Positions 35,604-44,746 of a stretch of DNA of 64,000 bases are shown here, in pieces. The DNA is from Actinomycetota bacterium (GTDB lineage Bacteria > Actinomycetota > Thermoleophilia > Solirubrobacterales > Solirubrobacteraceae). The notes beneath the pieces were generated by a model. It was not told the DNA's origin. It was given only the letters and a program-made list of their open reading frames with translations, and ran no database searches. The DNA lies in the NCBI GenBank assembly GCA_005884115.1, contig VAXW01000003.1, forward strand, positions 1 through 64,000, given 5' to 3'. Numbering within the stretch: position 1 is the first letter of the stretch; each line of letters starts with the position of its first letter. The position numbers and the translations under genes were made by a program.

Positions 35604-37594
35604 GCGCCATCGAGCCTGGCGGACAGACCGAGCCGCGCCTGCCCGTTTCGCCGCAGCTCGCGCTGCGCGTGGCGATCATCGGCGGTCTGGCGATGACGAT
35701 GTTCGCGATCATCTTCTTTCGCCTCTGGTACCTGCAGGTGCTCTCCGGCGAAAAATACGTGCAGCAGGCCAACGCCAATCGCGCCCGGGACCTGCCGATC
35801 GCGGCCCCGCGGGGGGAAATCCTCGACGGCGAAGGCCGCTCGCTCGTCGCCAGCCGGGTGACCAACGCGGTACAGATCGTTCCCTCCGCGCTTCCGCCCC
35901 GAGGCGCCCCGCGGCTGCGTCTTTACAGACGGCTCGGAGCGCTGCTCGGCATGTCTCCACGCCGCATCGAGGCGCTCGTGATCAAGGGCCGCACCGAACT
36001 GCCCTACGCGCCGGTGACGATCAAGACCGACGCCGGCCAGGGGGCCCTGACGGTGCTCGCCGAGCGTGAGAACGACTACCCAGGCGTGACGCAGGAGCCG
36101 GTGTCGATACGCGACTATCCCTACGGGGAAATGGCCGCGCAGGTACTCGGCTACGTCGGCCAGGTCTCGCCGCTGGAGCTGAAGATGCGCGCCTTCCAGG
36201 GCGTCAAGCAGGGGACCGTCGTGGGTCAGGAAGGTCTCGAGTACTACTACGACCGCTACCTGCGAGGCACTCCGGGCACCCAGCGCGTGGAGGTCAATGC
36301 GGCTGGCTACCCGGTGCCGAGCAAGCTTGCGCCGACGCTTCCCAAGGCCGGCTACAGCCTGAAGCTGACGCTTTCGCTGCCGCTGCAGCGCGAGGCCGAA
36401 AAGGCGCTCTTGGAAGGCATCGAGCATGCGCGCGCGGGCGGCAAACCAGCGGTGGCGGGCGCGTTTGTGGCGCTCGACCCGCGCAACGGCGAAGTGCGGG
36501 CGATCGGCTCCTACCCGAGCTTCGACCCCAACAAGTTCGCCAAACCGCTGACCAAAACCGAATACGAAGCACTCGAGGGCAAGACCGGACCGGGCGGCGA
36601 AACGGTGCCAGCGCGCTTGACGGACAGAGCCGTCAACGGCACCTACCCGACGGGCTCGACGTTCAAGCCGATCACGGCGATGGCCGTCCTGGAAGGCAAC
36701 GTCGTCAGTCCCTCCGCGGGCCTCGGCGCCGGGCAGTGCGTCACGGTCTCCACGCAGCAATTCTGCAACGCGGGCAAGGCCGATTACGGCCCCCTGGGGC
36801 TGGTGCAAGCGCTGAAGGTCTCATCTGACACCTACTTCTTCGAAGCCGGCGAGCTCGCCAACGCGTATGGCAACGTGATCCAGCATGAGGCGCACCAGCT
36901 CGGCGTTGGCCAGCAGACCAGAATCGACCTGCCCAGCGAGATCACGGGACTGGTGCCAACGCGTGCGTGGCGCGCGCGCGTGGCGGCCGAAGAGCTGCGT
37001 TGCGAGCGACGCAGGCACGTCTCCAGCTGCGGGATCTCCGACGGGCGCCCGTGGAGCGTCGGCGACAACATGCACCTGGCCGTCGGCCAGGGCGATCTGC
37101 TCACCTCGCCGCTGCAGATGGCGGTCGCGTACTCGACGCTCGCCAACGCCTTCACGGGTGGGGGCAATGGCGCCGTAGTGCGTCCGCACCTGGGGAAGGA
37201 GATCGACGGTTCTCAGGGCGCGCTGGTGCAGGCGCTCAAGTTCCCGCCGCGACGCCATGCGCGACTCAACCCCTCGGACGTGAGCCTCGTGATGGAAGGG
37301 CTGCACGAGGCCGCAAGCCAGCCCGGCGGCACCTCCGCCGCGGTGTGGAGCGGCTGGAACCAGGCGCAGCACCCGGTGTACGGCAAGACCGGGACCGCCC
37401 AGCACGCGCTCGGAGAAGACCAGTCCTGGTACATCTGCTACCTGCCGGACCCGAGCCGGCCGATCGTGATCGCGGTGACCGTCGAGCAGGGCGGGTTCGG
37501 CGCCGAAACGGCAGCGCCGATCGCGCGCCTGCTGGCTTCGCAGTGGTTCGGAGTCTCCAAGCACTTCGTCGCCGGAACCTCGAAGACGTTTTGA
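35600..37594 (+). CDS. mrdA: penicillin-binding protein 2 (elongation transpeptidase)
   Basis: A 664-residue class B penicillin-binding protein. One membrane helix (VAIIGGLAMTMFAIIFFRLWY) is followed by the pedestal domain (AAPRGEILDGEGRSLV). The transpeptidase domain has Ser353-Thr-Phe-Lys356 in YPTGSTFKPI, SSD in KVSSDTYFFE, and Lys596-Thr-Gly598 in YGKTGTAQ. It crosslinks new peptidoglycan along the side wall with RodA. The start overlaps the mreD stop (ATGA). A longer frame over mreD was rejected as an artefact. Confidence 0.96.
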   Translation: MSAIEPGGQTEPRLPVSPQLALRVAIIGGLAMTMFAIIFFRLWYLQVLSGEKYVQQANANRARDLPIAAPRGEILDGEGRSLVASRVTNAVQIVPSALPPRGAPRLRLYRRLGALLGMSPRRIEALVIKGRTELPYAPVTIKTDAGQGALTVLAERENDYPGVTQEPVSIRDYPYGEMAAQVLGYVGQVSPLELKMRAFQGVKQGTVVGQEGLEYYYDRYLRGTPGTQRVEVNAAGYPVPSKLAPTLPKAGYSLKLTLSLPLQREAEKALLEGIEHARAGGKPAVAGAFVALDPRNGEVRAIGSYPSFDPNKFAKPLTKTEYEALEGKTGPGGETVPARLTDRAVNGTYPTGSTFKPITAMAVLEGNVVSPSAGLGAGQCVTVSTQQFCNAGKADYGPLGLVQALKVSSDTYFFEAGELANAYGNVIQHEAHQLGVGQQTRIDLPSEITGLVPTRAWRARVAAEELRCERRRHVSSCGISDGRPWSVGDNMHLAVGQGDLLTSPLQMAVAYSTLANAFTGGGNGAVVRPHLGKEIDGSQGALVQALKFPPRRHARLNPSDVSLVMEGLHEAASQPGGTSAAVWSGWNQAQHPVYGKTGTAQHALGEDQSWYICYLPDPSRPIVIAVTVEQGGFGAETAAPIARLLASQWFGVSKHFVAGTSKTF

Positions 37595-38844
37595 CCGAGC
37601 CGGCAACATCGACGCACCCAGTCCGCGCGCGCGCTCGGCGGCCCGTCTGGGAAAGCGTGGCGCCGCGGAGCCCGATCACCGCTCGCGAGCCGGCGCCCGG
37701 TGTGCGCCGGCCGTGGCGCCTGCCGCTCGATCCGGTGCTCACGGCAGCGGTCGTGGGGCTGGGCGTCGCCTCGGTGGTGACCCTCGGAGGGGCGACCAGC
37801 GGCCTGATTCCGGCGCAGCCGCACTACTACGTCAACCGCCAGGTGACCTACCTGATCGTCGGCGTGCTGCTGATGCTCGCGCTGTCGCGCATCGACTACT
37901 CGCGACTGCGCCGGCTGCATGGCGCGATCTATGGCCTGCTGCTGTTCATGATCGTCGCGGTCCTGGCGATCGGGCACACGGCCAGGGGCTCTCAGCGAGC
38001 GATCAACCTGCCCTTCTTCTCCTTCCAAGCCTCAGAGGTGGGGAAGGTGCTTCTGATCACCGCGCTGTCGGCGTTCGTCGTCGGGCGTGCGCGCAAGCTG
38101 CGCGATCGCGACACCACCGCACAGGTGATGCTCGCGGCGCTGATCCCGGCGATGCTCGTGATCGTGCAGCCCGACCTGGGCTCGGGCATGGTCTACGTCG
38201 TCATCGCGGTCACGCTGCTGTTCGTCGCGGGGACCTCGTGGAAGCACTTGAGCGCGCTCGCCGCGCTGGGCGCCGTGTCGCTCGCCTTCGTGCTGGTCGC
38301 CGCGCCGGCGGTGGGCGTACACGTACTGAAGCCCTACCAGGTGCAACGACTGACAGCCTTCCTGCACCCCTCCACCAACTCCCAGAAGGAAGGCTATCAG
38401 CAGGTGGAGGCGAAGATAGCTATCGGGTCAGGCCAGAAGACCGGCCGCGGCGTCAATGCCACCCAGACGCGCTTGAACTTTGTGCCCGAGGATCACACCG
38501 ACTTCGTCTTCGCAGCAGTGGGGGAGCAGTATGGCTTTCTCGGCGCCGCGCTCGTGCTGTCGCTGTATGCGCTGCTCATCTGGCGCGGGCTGCGGGTGCT
38601 GCTGATGGCCAAGGACCTCTTTGGGGCTCTGATCGCTGCCGGGGTTGCGGCTATGCTCATGTTCCAGGTATTCGTAAACGTGGGAATGACAGTCGGAATC
38701 ATGCCCATCACGGGCGTCACGCTGCCGCTGATGAGCTATGGCGGCTCGTCGGTCATCACCACGATGCTGGCGATCGGCCTGCTGCAGTCGGTCTACGTCC
38801 AGGCACGCAGCGCGCAAGCGTCGAAGGGTCGCATGCCGTGGTGA
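37591..38844 (+). CDS. rodA: peptidoglycan glycosyltransferase RodA
   Basis: A 417-residue SEDS protein. The proposed TTG start overlaps the mrdA stop (TTGA), which fits the coupling seen through this operon. A 55-residue basic N-terminus precedes about ten membrane helices. KEGYQQVEAKIAIGSG, FVPEDHTDFVFAAVGEQ and LPLMSYGGSSVITTMLAIG are the SEDS signatures, and the Asp of EDHTDFVF is near the catalytic site. RodA polymerises lipid II and works with PBP2. The 297 bases after it hold no supported gene. Confidence 0.93.
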   Translation: MTEPATSTHPVRARARRPVWESVAPRSPITAREPAPGVRRPWRLPLDPVLTAAVVGLGVASVVTLGGATSGLIPAQPHYYVNRQVTYLIVGVLLMLALSRIDYSRLRRLHGAIYGLLLFMIVAVLAIGHTARGSQRAINLPFFSFQASEVGKVLLITALSAFVVGRARKLRDRDTTAQVMLAALIPAMLVIVQPDLGSGMVYVVIAVTLLFVAGTSWKHLSALAALGAVSLAFVLVAAPAVGVHVLKPYQVQRLTAFLHPSTNSQKEGYQQVEAKIAIGSGQKTGRGVNATQTRLNFVPEDHTDFVFAAVGEQYGFLGAALVLSLYALLIWRGLRVLLMAKDLFGALIAAGVAAMLMFQVFVNVGMTVGIMPITGVTLPLMSYGGSSVITTMLAIGLLQSVYVQARSAQASKGRMPW

Positions 38845-39141
38845 GGCCGAGCTCCTCACCGCGTCGCTTCAAGGCGCCGAGACCGCGTCGCTCAAGCCAG
38901 CACCCTGCCGCCGCTTCGCAGCTGTGCGGACGGCGGGCGCAACAGAAATCTGTGACGGCGATTGCCGCCCGCGCCTCAGCGGCGCCGGGTGTACGCGCCG
39001 AACGCCTCATTTCATCCATGGCCGTTACCCGTGCGCGCGTCGACTGCGCATGCAACGCGCACCCGCGCACGGCTCCTAGCCCGAGACGGCGCACAGCCAC
39101 TCGGGCCGCGGCCCCTTCCTACACCGAAAGACTGGTTCAAC

Positions 39142-41289
39142 GTGAAAAAGCAAGTACTTGTGAGCGTCGATCGCGCGGAGACGCGCGTGGCGCTACTCGA
39201 GGCGGGCGGGACGCCCGCCGCCGCCCGCTCGTCCGCCAAGCAACAGCGAGGCGGACCTGATCCGGGCGCCGGTTACCGCATCGCCGAGCTCTACATCGAG
39301 CGGCGTGGCGGACGCTCGATAGTCGGAAACATCTACAAGGGCAAGGTCGACAACGTCCTGCCCGGGCTCGAGGCCGCGTTCGTGGACATCGGCCTGGAGA
39401 AGAACGGCTTTCTGCACGTCGACGAGATCGTGCTGCCCGGCGTGGAGGCCCCCAGGCGGGGGCGAGGCAGCGCGAGCGGCCGCAAGATCGCAGATCTCCT
39501 CTCGCCGGGTCAGGAAGTCGTCGTGCAGGTGGTCAAGGACCCGCTGAAGACGAAGGGCGCGAGGCTCTCGATGGAGCTCACGATCGCCGGGCGCTACATG
39601 GTGTACGCGCCGACCGGCGAGGGCGTGGGGGTATCGCGCCGCCTGGAGGATCGCGAGCGCGACCGGCTGCGCCGCCAGACGGCGGGCCTCGAGCTCGGCG
39701 GGGGCGGCGTGATCATTCGCACGGCAGCGCACGGCGCCAAGCGCGCAGATTTCGAACGCGAGCTGAAGTACCTGCACAAGCTGCACGAGGTGCTCGAGAA
39801 ACGCGTCGCCGAGACCGTCGCGCCAGGGCTCGTCTTCCAGGAGGCCGACCTGTCGGTGCGCGTCGTGCGCGATGTCTTCTCGGCCCACTTCGAGCGCGCG
39901 ATCGTAGACGACGAGCAGCAGCACCACCGGCTTGTGTCGTTCTTCACGCGCACAGCGCCCGAGCTGGTGCAGCGCGTCGAGCTGTGGCAGCAGGAGGAGC
40001 CGTTGTTCGAGGCCTACGGCGTCGACAAGGCAATCGACGGCTTGCTCTCGCGGCGGGTCGATCTTCCGAGCGGCGGCTACCTGATGATCGACTACGCCGA
40101 GGCCCTGACCGTGATCGACGTCAACTCAGGCTCGTTCATCGGTCGTGGCAAGGGCGCAGGTCTCGAGGACACGATCACCAAGACCAACCTCGAGGCTGCC
40201 GAGGAGGTGGTCAACCAGCTGCGGCTGCGCGATATCGGCGGCATCATCGTGATCGACTTCATCGACATGGCTCGCGCGCGCAACCGCGACGCAGTGATGA
40301 AGACCCTGCGCAAGACCCTCGATGAGGACCGCACGAAGACGTTCACAGCCGAGATCTCGAAGCTCGGACTCGTGGAGATGACGCGCCAGAACGTCACCGA
40401 GGGAGTGCGCGAGATCATGAGCCGTCCCTGTCCCACCTGCAGCGGCGAAGGGGTCATCCGCTCGGAGGAGACGATCGCGATCGAGATCGAACGCCGCCTT
40501 CGCGACATCGCGGCAGAAGAGCCCCAGACCGAGGCCTTCCTGGTGCAGCTCAACCCCCGCGTGACCGCCGAGTTCACCGGCCACGGCTCGCGCGTGCTGC
40601 ACGCGCTCGAGCGCCAGACCGGCAAGTCGTTCTTGTTCGAGGGGTCTGAAGGACTGGCGCTGGATCACTTCGCGATCACCTTCCAGGGGACGCGCGAGGA
40701 AGTCGAGGAGCGCGCGCTGCCGTTCCGTCCCGGAGACGAGGTGCTCGTCGAGATCGTCGAGCCGCACATGTACGACGTCGATAACGCCGTGGCGAAAATC
40801 GATGGCTACATCATCTCCATCGCCGGTGCCGCTTCATACGTGGGTGAGAAGCGAATGGTGCGCATCGACCAGGTCGGGCGCACGGCCGCGAGCGCCCTGC
40901 TGCTCGACGACTCCGGAGCGCCGATCGAGCCGCCTGCGGAGCACTCGGGCTCGGCGGCCGACAAGACTGCTCGCGCGCGTCGAGTCGCCTCTTCCAAGCG
41001 AGCGGCGACGAGCGAGTCCAGCGCATCGGGCGCGCGCGCCCGGCGCGGCCGACGGGCGCTCGAGAGCGAGGATGCCGACGCCCGCCAGGAAGCTGGCCTC
41101 AGTGCCACGCCGACTGCCGTTGACTCCGAGCCGGAGGATCAGAGCGCTGACGGAGCCGGCGCCGCGGACGCCGCGAGCGCAGAGAAGGACTCGGGTGGGG
41201 GGGATGGCCTACAATCCAAACCTCGCCGTCGCGGTCGACGGGGCGGGCGGCGTCGTTCGAGTGCCAAGGCGAAGGCCACCTCCGACTAG
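39142..41289 (+). CDS. ribonuclease E/G family endoribonuclease
   Basis: A 715-residue enzyme with GTG start. The S1 domain begins in IVGNIYKGKVDNVLPGLEAAF. The catalytic Asp326 (VIDVNSGSFIG) and Asp372 (VIDFIDM) bind magnesium, and the Zn-link CPTC (430-433) joins protomers. An unusual 25-residue insert follows VALLEAG near the N-terminus. The C-terminal part from about 590 is Arg/Ser/Ala-rich and disordered, as in degradosome scaffolds. Position before rplU-rpmA matches the classical rng/rne context. Whether it is functionally RNase E or RNase G cannot be decided from sequence. Confidence 0.93.
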   Translation: MKKQVLVSVDRAETRVALLEAGGTPAAARSSAKQQRGGPDPGAGYRIAELYIERRGGRSIVGNIYKGKVDNVLPGLEAAFVDIGLEKNGFLHVDEIVLPGVEAPRRGRGSASGRKIADLLSPGQEVVVQVVKDPLKTKGARLSMELTIAGRYMVYAPTGEGVGVSRRLEDRERDRLRRQTAGLELGGGGVIIRTAAHGAKRADFERELKYLHKLHEVLEKRVAETVAPGLVFQEADLSVRVVRDVFSAHFERAIVDDEQQHHRLVSFFTRTAPELVQRVELWQQEEPLFEAYGVDKAIDGLLSRRVDLPSGGYLMIDYAEALTVIDVNSGSFIGRGKGAGLEDTITKTNLEAAEEVVNQLRLRDIGGIIVIDFIDMARARNRDAVMKTLRKTLDEDRTKTFTAEISKLGLVEMTRQNVTEGVREIMSRPCPTCSGEGVIRSEETIAIEIERRLRDIAAEEPQTEAFLVQLNPRVTAEFTGHGSRVLHALERQTGKSFLFEGSEGLALDHFAITFQGTREEVEERALPFRPGDEVLVEIVEPHMYDVDNAVAKIDGYIISIAGAASYVGEKRMVRIDQVGRTAASALLLDDSGAPIEPPAEHSGSAADKTARARRVASSKRAATSESSASGARARRGRRALESEDADARQEAGLSATPTAVDSEPEDQSADGAGAADAASAEKDSGGGDGLQSKPRRRGRRGGRRRSSAKAKATSD

Positions 41290-41307
41290 GCGGGCTGCTT
41301 CGCCCGC
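41290..41307 (+). promoter_or_regulatory. hairpin between the RNase gene and rplU
   Basis: GCGGGC and GCCCGC form a 6-base stem around a 6-base loop directly after the RNase stop codon. It is followed by an A-rich stretch (GAGAAATC), not a T-run, so it is unlikely to terminate. It may be a processing or stability element separating the RNase mRNA from the ribosomal protein mRNA. The GGGGT before the rplU start lies just downstream. Confidence 0.35.
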
Positions 41308-41340
41308 GTCCGCGCGAGAAATCTGGGGTCACCACAGCAC

Positions 41341-41895
41341 ATGTACGCGATCGTTAGAACCGGCGGCAAGCAGTACCGCGTCGAGAAGGGACAGCGGCTG
41401 CTCGTCGAGCGTATGGCTGCAGAGCAGGGCAGCGAGGTCGCGCTCGAACCTCTGATGCTGCGCGCCGAGGAGACGGTCCTCGATGAGCAGGCCCTGGCTT
41501 CGGTGAAGGTGACCGCCAAGGTCCTCGCGCACGTGCGCGGCGAGAAGCTGCGCGTGTTCAAGTTCAAGCCCAAGCGCGGCTACCGACGCCGCACCGGGCA
41601 CCGCCAGGATCTCACCCAGATCGAGGTCACGGACATCGCTAAGGCGCGCGTCAAAGCGGCCGCCGGGCGCTCCGCCGCGGGCGAGCGCGAGACAGCCGGC
41701 GCCGGTGCCACGGCGAGCAAGCCCAAACGCGCGGTCAAAGCTGCGGGCGCCAGAGGGACGGGCGCCGCCGCCAAGGGAGCCGCGAGCGGGAAACGGGCGG
41801 CACCCGCCAAACGGGCCGCCGCACCCGCCAAGCGCGACGCGCCGGGGGCCGCCAAGGCCTCGAAAGCCAAGCCCGAGCGGGACGATGGCGCATAA
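41341..41895 (+). CDS. rplU: 50S ribosomal protein L21 with long C-terminal tail
   Basis: A 184-residue protein. The first about 103 residues are standard L21 ([40 protein letters not shown]). A tail of some 80 residues rich in Ala, Lys and Gly follows ([18 protein letters not shown]), resembling histone H1-like sequence. The tail is not part of the usual family and must lie on the ribosome surface. rpmA starts inside the last 11 bases. Confidence 0.95.
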   Translation: MYAIVRTGGKQYRVEKGQRLLVERMAAEQGSEVALEPLMLRAEETVLDEQALASVKVTAKVLAHVRGEKLRVFKFKPKRGYRRRTGHRQDLTQIEVTDIAKARVKAAAGRSAAGERETAGAGATASKPKRAVKAAGARGTGAAAKGAASGKRAAPAKRAAAPAKRDAPGAAKASKAKPERDDGA

Positions 41896-42148
41896 GAAGG
41901 GGCTCGGCTCGAGCCGCAACGGACGCGACTCCAACGCGCAGCGGCTGGGCGTGAAGACTTTCGCGGGCGAGGCGGTGAGCGGTGGCGAGATCATCGTCCG
42001 CCAGCGCGGCACGCGCTTCAAGCCGGGGGCGGGCGTCGGGATCGGCAAGGACGACACGCTCTACGCGCGCGCAGCCGGCACCGTCCAGTTCACGACCGGG
42101 CGCCGGGGCCGCGTGGTCAGCGTGCTCGCCGAGCCCGAGCCGAGCTAG
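41885..42148 (+). CDS. rpmA: 50S ribosomal protein L27
   Basis: An 87-residue protein starting [20 protein letters not shown], whose N-terminus reaches the peptidyl transferase centre. There is no Firmicute-type leader peptide needing cleavage. The rest ([30 protein letters not shown]) is normal. The start overlaps the rplU end by 11 bases in another frame. Confidence 0.97.
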   Translation: MAHKKGLGSSRNGRDSNAQRLGVKTFAGEAVSGGEIIVRQRGTRFKPGAGVGIGKDDTLYARAAGTVQFTTGRRGRVVSVLAEPEPS

Positions 42149-42200
42149 CCGGCCGCAGCCCCGACGGCCTCGCCGCCACGGCGATGCAGCGCAAGAGCTG

Positions 42201-43619
42201 ATGGCAAGACCGTCGGACAGGTTGCACGACCGCGCGCGGATACACGCTCAGGGCGGCCGGGGTGGAGATGGCGCGACGAGCTTTCGCCGCGAAGCGCACG
42301 TGCCGCGCGGCGGGCCCGACGGCGGAGACGGCGGTCGCGGGGGCGACGTCGTCGTGGTGTGTGATGACTCCCTGCGCGACCTCGTGCGCTTCAGTCGCAG
42401 GCGCAAGCACCACGCCGGCCGCGGCGGTCACGGCGGGGGCGCGTTGCGCCATGGAGCCACGGGCGAGACGCTCGTGCTCCCGGTGCCGCCCGGGACGAGG
42501 ATCGTGGGCGAGGACGGCGATCTGCGCGGGCGCAGCTGGGAGCTGTTGGCCCCCGGCCAGCGCGCGCGCGTGGCGCGCGGGGGCGCCGGCGGGCGCGGCA
42601 ACAAGCACTTCGCGACCGCCACGCGCCAGGCGCCGCGTTTCGCCGAGCGCGGGCTCCCGGGCGAGGAGGGCTGGCTGGCGCTGGAGCTCAAGCTGCTGGC
42701 CGATGCCGGTCTGGTGGGCCTACCGAACGCCGGCAAGTCATCTCTGCTGGCGCGGCTCACGCGCGCCCGGCCGAAGGTCGCCGACTACCCGTTCACGACG
42801 CTCTCACCCGTGCTGGGAGTTCTCGAGGGCGACGAGCGCCAGCTGGTCGTGGCCGACATTCCCGGGCTCATCGAGGGCGCGAGCGGCGGCGCCGGCCTCG
42901 GGCACGATTTTCTCGCCCACCTCGAGCGCACGCGCGTCCTCGTGCACGTGCTGGACATCGGCTCGGCAACGGCCGCCGGCATAGAGGCGCACCCCGCCGC
43001 CGACTACGAGACGATCGAGCACGAGCTGGAGGCGCACGATCCGCGCCTCGCCCAACTGCCGTGCGTGCTCGCGCTTTCCAAGGTCGACCTCATCGGGGAG
43101 GAGCGGGCGAGAGCGGCGATTACCGAGTGGGAGCGCCGCCTCGGCGGCCGCGTCCCTGTGGTCGCAACCTCGTCGGCTACGGGCGCGGGCCTGGAGGCGC
43201 TCTCGAGGCTGCTGCTGCAGCGCGTCGCCGAGAGCGAGGCCGCCGAGCAGCACGAGCGGGCCGATCGCGAGGCGCATCCCGTGGTTGGCGCCCCAGCGGG
43301 CGGCGCGGCGGACGCCGGTCTCGCCGGCGCGCCCAGCGCGCTTGTGCCCGAGAGCTTGGCCGAGCACATCGTCTTCCGCCCCGCGGGCGACCGCGGCTAC
43401 CGCGTCGAGCGCCTCGGGCCGCGCTCGTTCGCCGTCCACGGCAGGGGTATCGAGCTGCTGCTCGAGCGCTTCGACATCGACAACGAGGAGGCGCTCGCAT
43501 ACCTCGAGGCGCGGCTTCGCCGCATCGGCGTGCTCAAGGCGCTCGAGGCAGAGGGCTTCCGGCGCGGGGACGAGGTCGAGATCGCAGGCACCACGTTGCG
43601 CCTTAAGCTCCAGCCATGA
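42201..43619 (+). CDS. obgE: GTPase Obg/CgtA
   Basis: A 472-residue ribosome-associated GTPase. The N-terminal glycine-rich Obg fold is evident (GGRGGDGATSFRREAHVPRG, GGPDGGDGGRGGDV, GRGGHGGGALRHG). The G domain has GLPNAGKSSLL, DIPGLIEGASGGAGLG and LSKVDL. The C-terminal OCT domain follows after a short Ala/Gly insert. Obg is essential in 50S assembly and growth control. The ATG at 42201 was chosen; the longer frame overlaps rpmA. The stop overlaps proB by four bases. Confidence 0.95.
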   Translation: MARPSDRLHDRARIHAQGGRGGDGATSFRREAHVPRGGPDGGDGGRGGDVVVVCDDSLRDLVRFSRRRKHHAGRGGHGGGALRHGATGETLVLPVPPGTRIVGEDGDLRGRSWELLAPGQRARVARGGAGGRGNKHFATATRQAPRFAERGLPGEEGWLALELKLLADAGLVGLPNAGKSSLLARLTRARPKVADYPFTTLSPVLGVLEGDERQLVVADIPGLIEGASGGAGLGHDFLAHLERTRVLVHVLDIGSATAAGIEAHPAADYETIEHELEAHDPRLAQLPCVLALSKVDLIGEERARAAITEWERRLGGRVPVVATSSATGAGLEALSRLLLQRVAESEAAEQHERADREAHPVVGAPAGGAADAGLAGAPSALVPESLAEHIVFRPAGDRGYRVERLGPRSFAVHGRGIELLLERFDIDNEEALAYLEARLRRIGVLKALEAEGFRRGDEVEIAGTTLRLKLQP

Positions 43620-44725
43620 AAAGGGTCGTCGTCAAGCTCGGCTCGAGCGTCGTCGCCGATGCTCGCGGCGATCCGCGCCTGGATGTTCTCGGTGGCCTCT
43701 GCGATGTGCTGGCCGGTGCGCACCGCGAGGGAGCCGAGCTCATCATCGTCACCAGCGGCGCGATCGCGAAGGGAATGGGCGTGATGGGGCTCGCGCGGCG
43801 GCCGAGCTCGATCGAGGAGCTGCAGGCGGCGAGCGCGGTCGGACAGGGCAAGCTGTACAGGATCTATGACGAGCTCCTGCGCGATCGTGGCGTGACGAGC
43901 GCTCAGCTGCTGTTGACGTTCTTCGACATGAGCGCTCGCACCCACTACCTGAACGCGCGTCAGACGGTCACGACCCTGCTCGCCTGGCGCGTGATGCCGG
44001 TGATCAACGAGAACGACACCACCGCCACCGACGAGATCTCCTTCGGCGACAACGACTTTCTCGCGGCGCAGGTGGCCGTGCTGATCGGCGCTGACGAGCT
44101 CATGCTCCTGACCGACACCGACGGTCTCTACAGCGCCGACCCGCGGGCGCACCCCGACGCGCGAATCGTCAGCCAGGTTGACGACTTCGACGCTCTGCAG
44201 GAGATGGAGATCGGGCATTCGAGCTCGCCGCTTGGGTCAGGCGGCATGCGCTCCAAGGTCGTCGCGGCGGAGATGGCCACCGCCGCGGGCATCGTCACGG
44301 TGATCTGCAACGGGCTGCAACCCGAGACGCTGCGGGCGGCGCTCGCCGGCGAGCCCGCGGGAACGCGGTTTGAAGCTCGCGAGGCCCGCTACAGCTCGTT
44401 CAAGCTGTGGCTGAAGTACGCCAAGCCGGCGCGCGGCACGCTCGTGGTGGACGCCGGGGCTGCGCGTGCCGTACGCGAGGGTACCGCGAGCCTCCTGCCG
44501 GTGGGGGTGGTCGAGGTCCTCGGCGCGTTCGACGCCGGCGACGCCGTGAGCATCGCAGAAGTCGCCAACGGCGGCGAGCCGGGACCGGCCCTCGGAAAGG
44601 GGATCTGCAACTACTCCGCCGAGGAGCTGCGCCAGGTGCTGGGGATGAAGTCCTCCGCGGTTCGCGAGCTGCTGCCGCGCGCGAGCGCGGAGGCGGTTCA
44701 CCGCGACTACCTAGTGGTGGACTGA
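43616..44725 (+). CDS. proB: glutamate 5-kinase
   Basis: A 369-residue amino acid kinase. VVVKLGSSVVADARGDPRLD is the phosphate-binding start. ELIIVTSGAIAKGMGVMG and VINENDTTATDEISFGDND carry substrate contacts. A C-terminal PUA domain (about 275-360) follows. It performs the first step of proline synthesis, giving glutamyl phosphate. Start overlaps obgE (ATGA), and proA follows after 21 bases. Proline feedback inhibition is usual for this type. Confidence 0.96.
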   Translation: MKRVVVKLGSSVVADARGDPRLDVLGGLCDVLAGAHREGAELIIVTSGAIAKGMGVMGLARRPSSIEELQAASAVGQGKLYRIYDELLRDRGVTSAQLLLTFFDMSARTHYLNARQTVTTLLAWRVMPVINENDTTATDEISFGDNDFLAAQVAVLIGADELMLLTDTDGLYSADPRAHPDARIVSQVDDFDALQEMEIGHSSSPLGSGGMRSKVVAAEMATAAGIVTVICNGLQPETLRAALAGEPAGTRFEAREARYSSFKLWLKYAKPARGTLVVDAGAARAVREGTASLLPVGVVEVLGAFDAGDAVSIAEVANGGEPGPALGKGICNYSAEELRQVLGMKSSAVRELLPRASAEAVHRDYLVVD

Positions 44726-44746
44726 CCCGTCGTAACCTTTAGGCCC

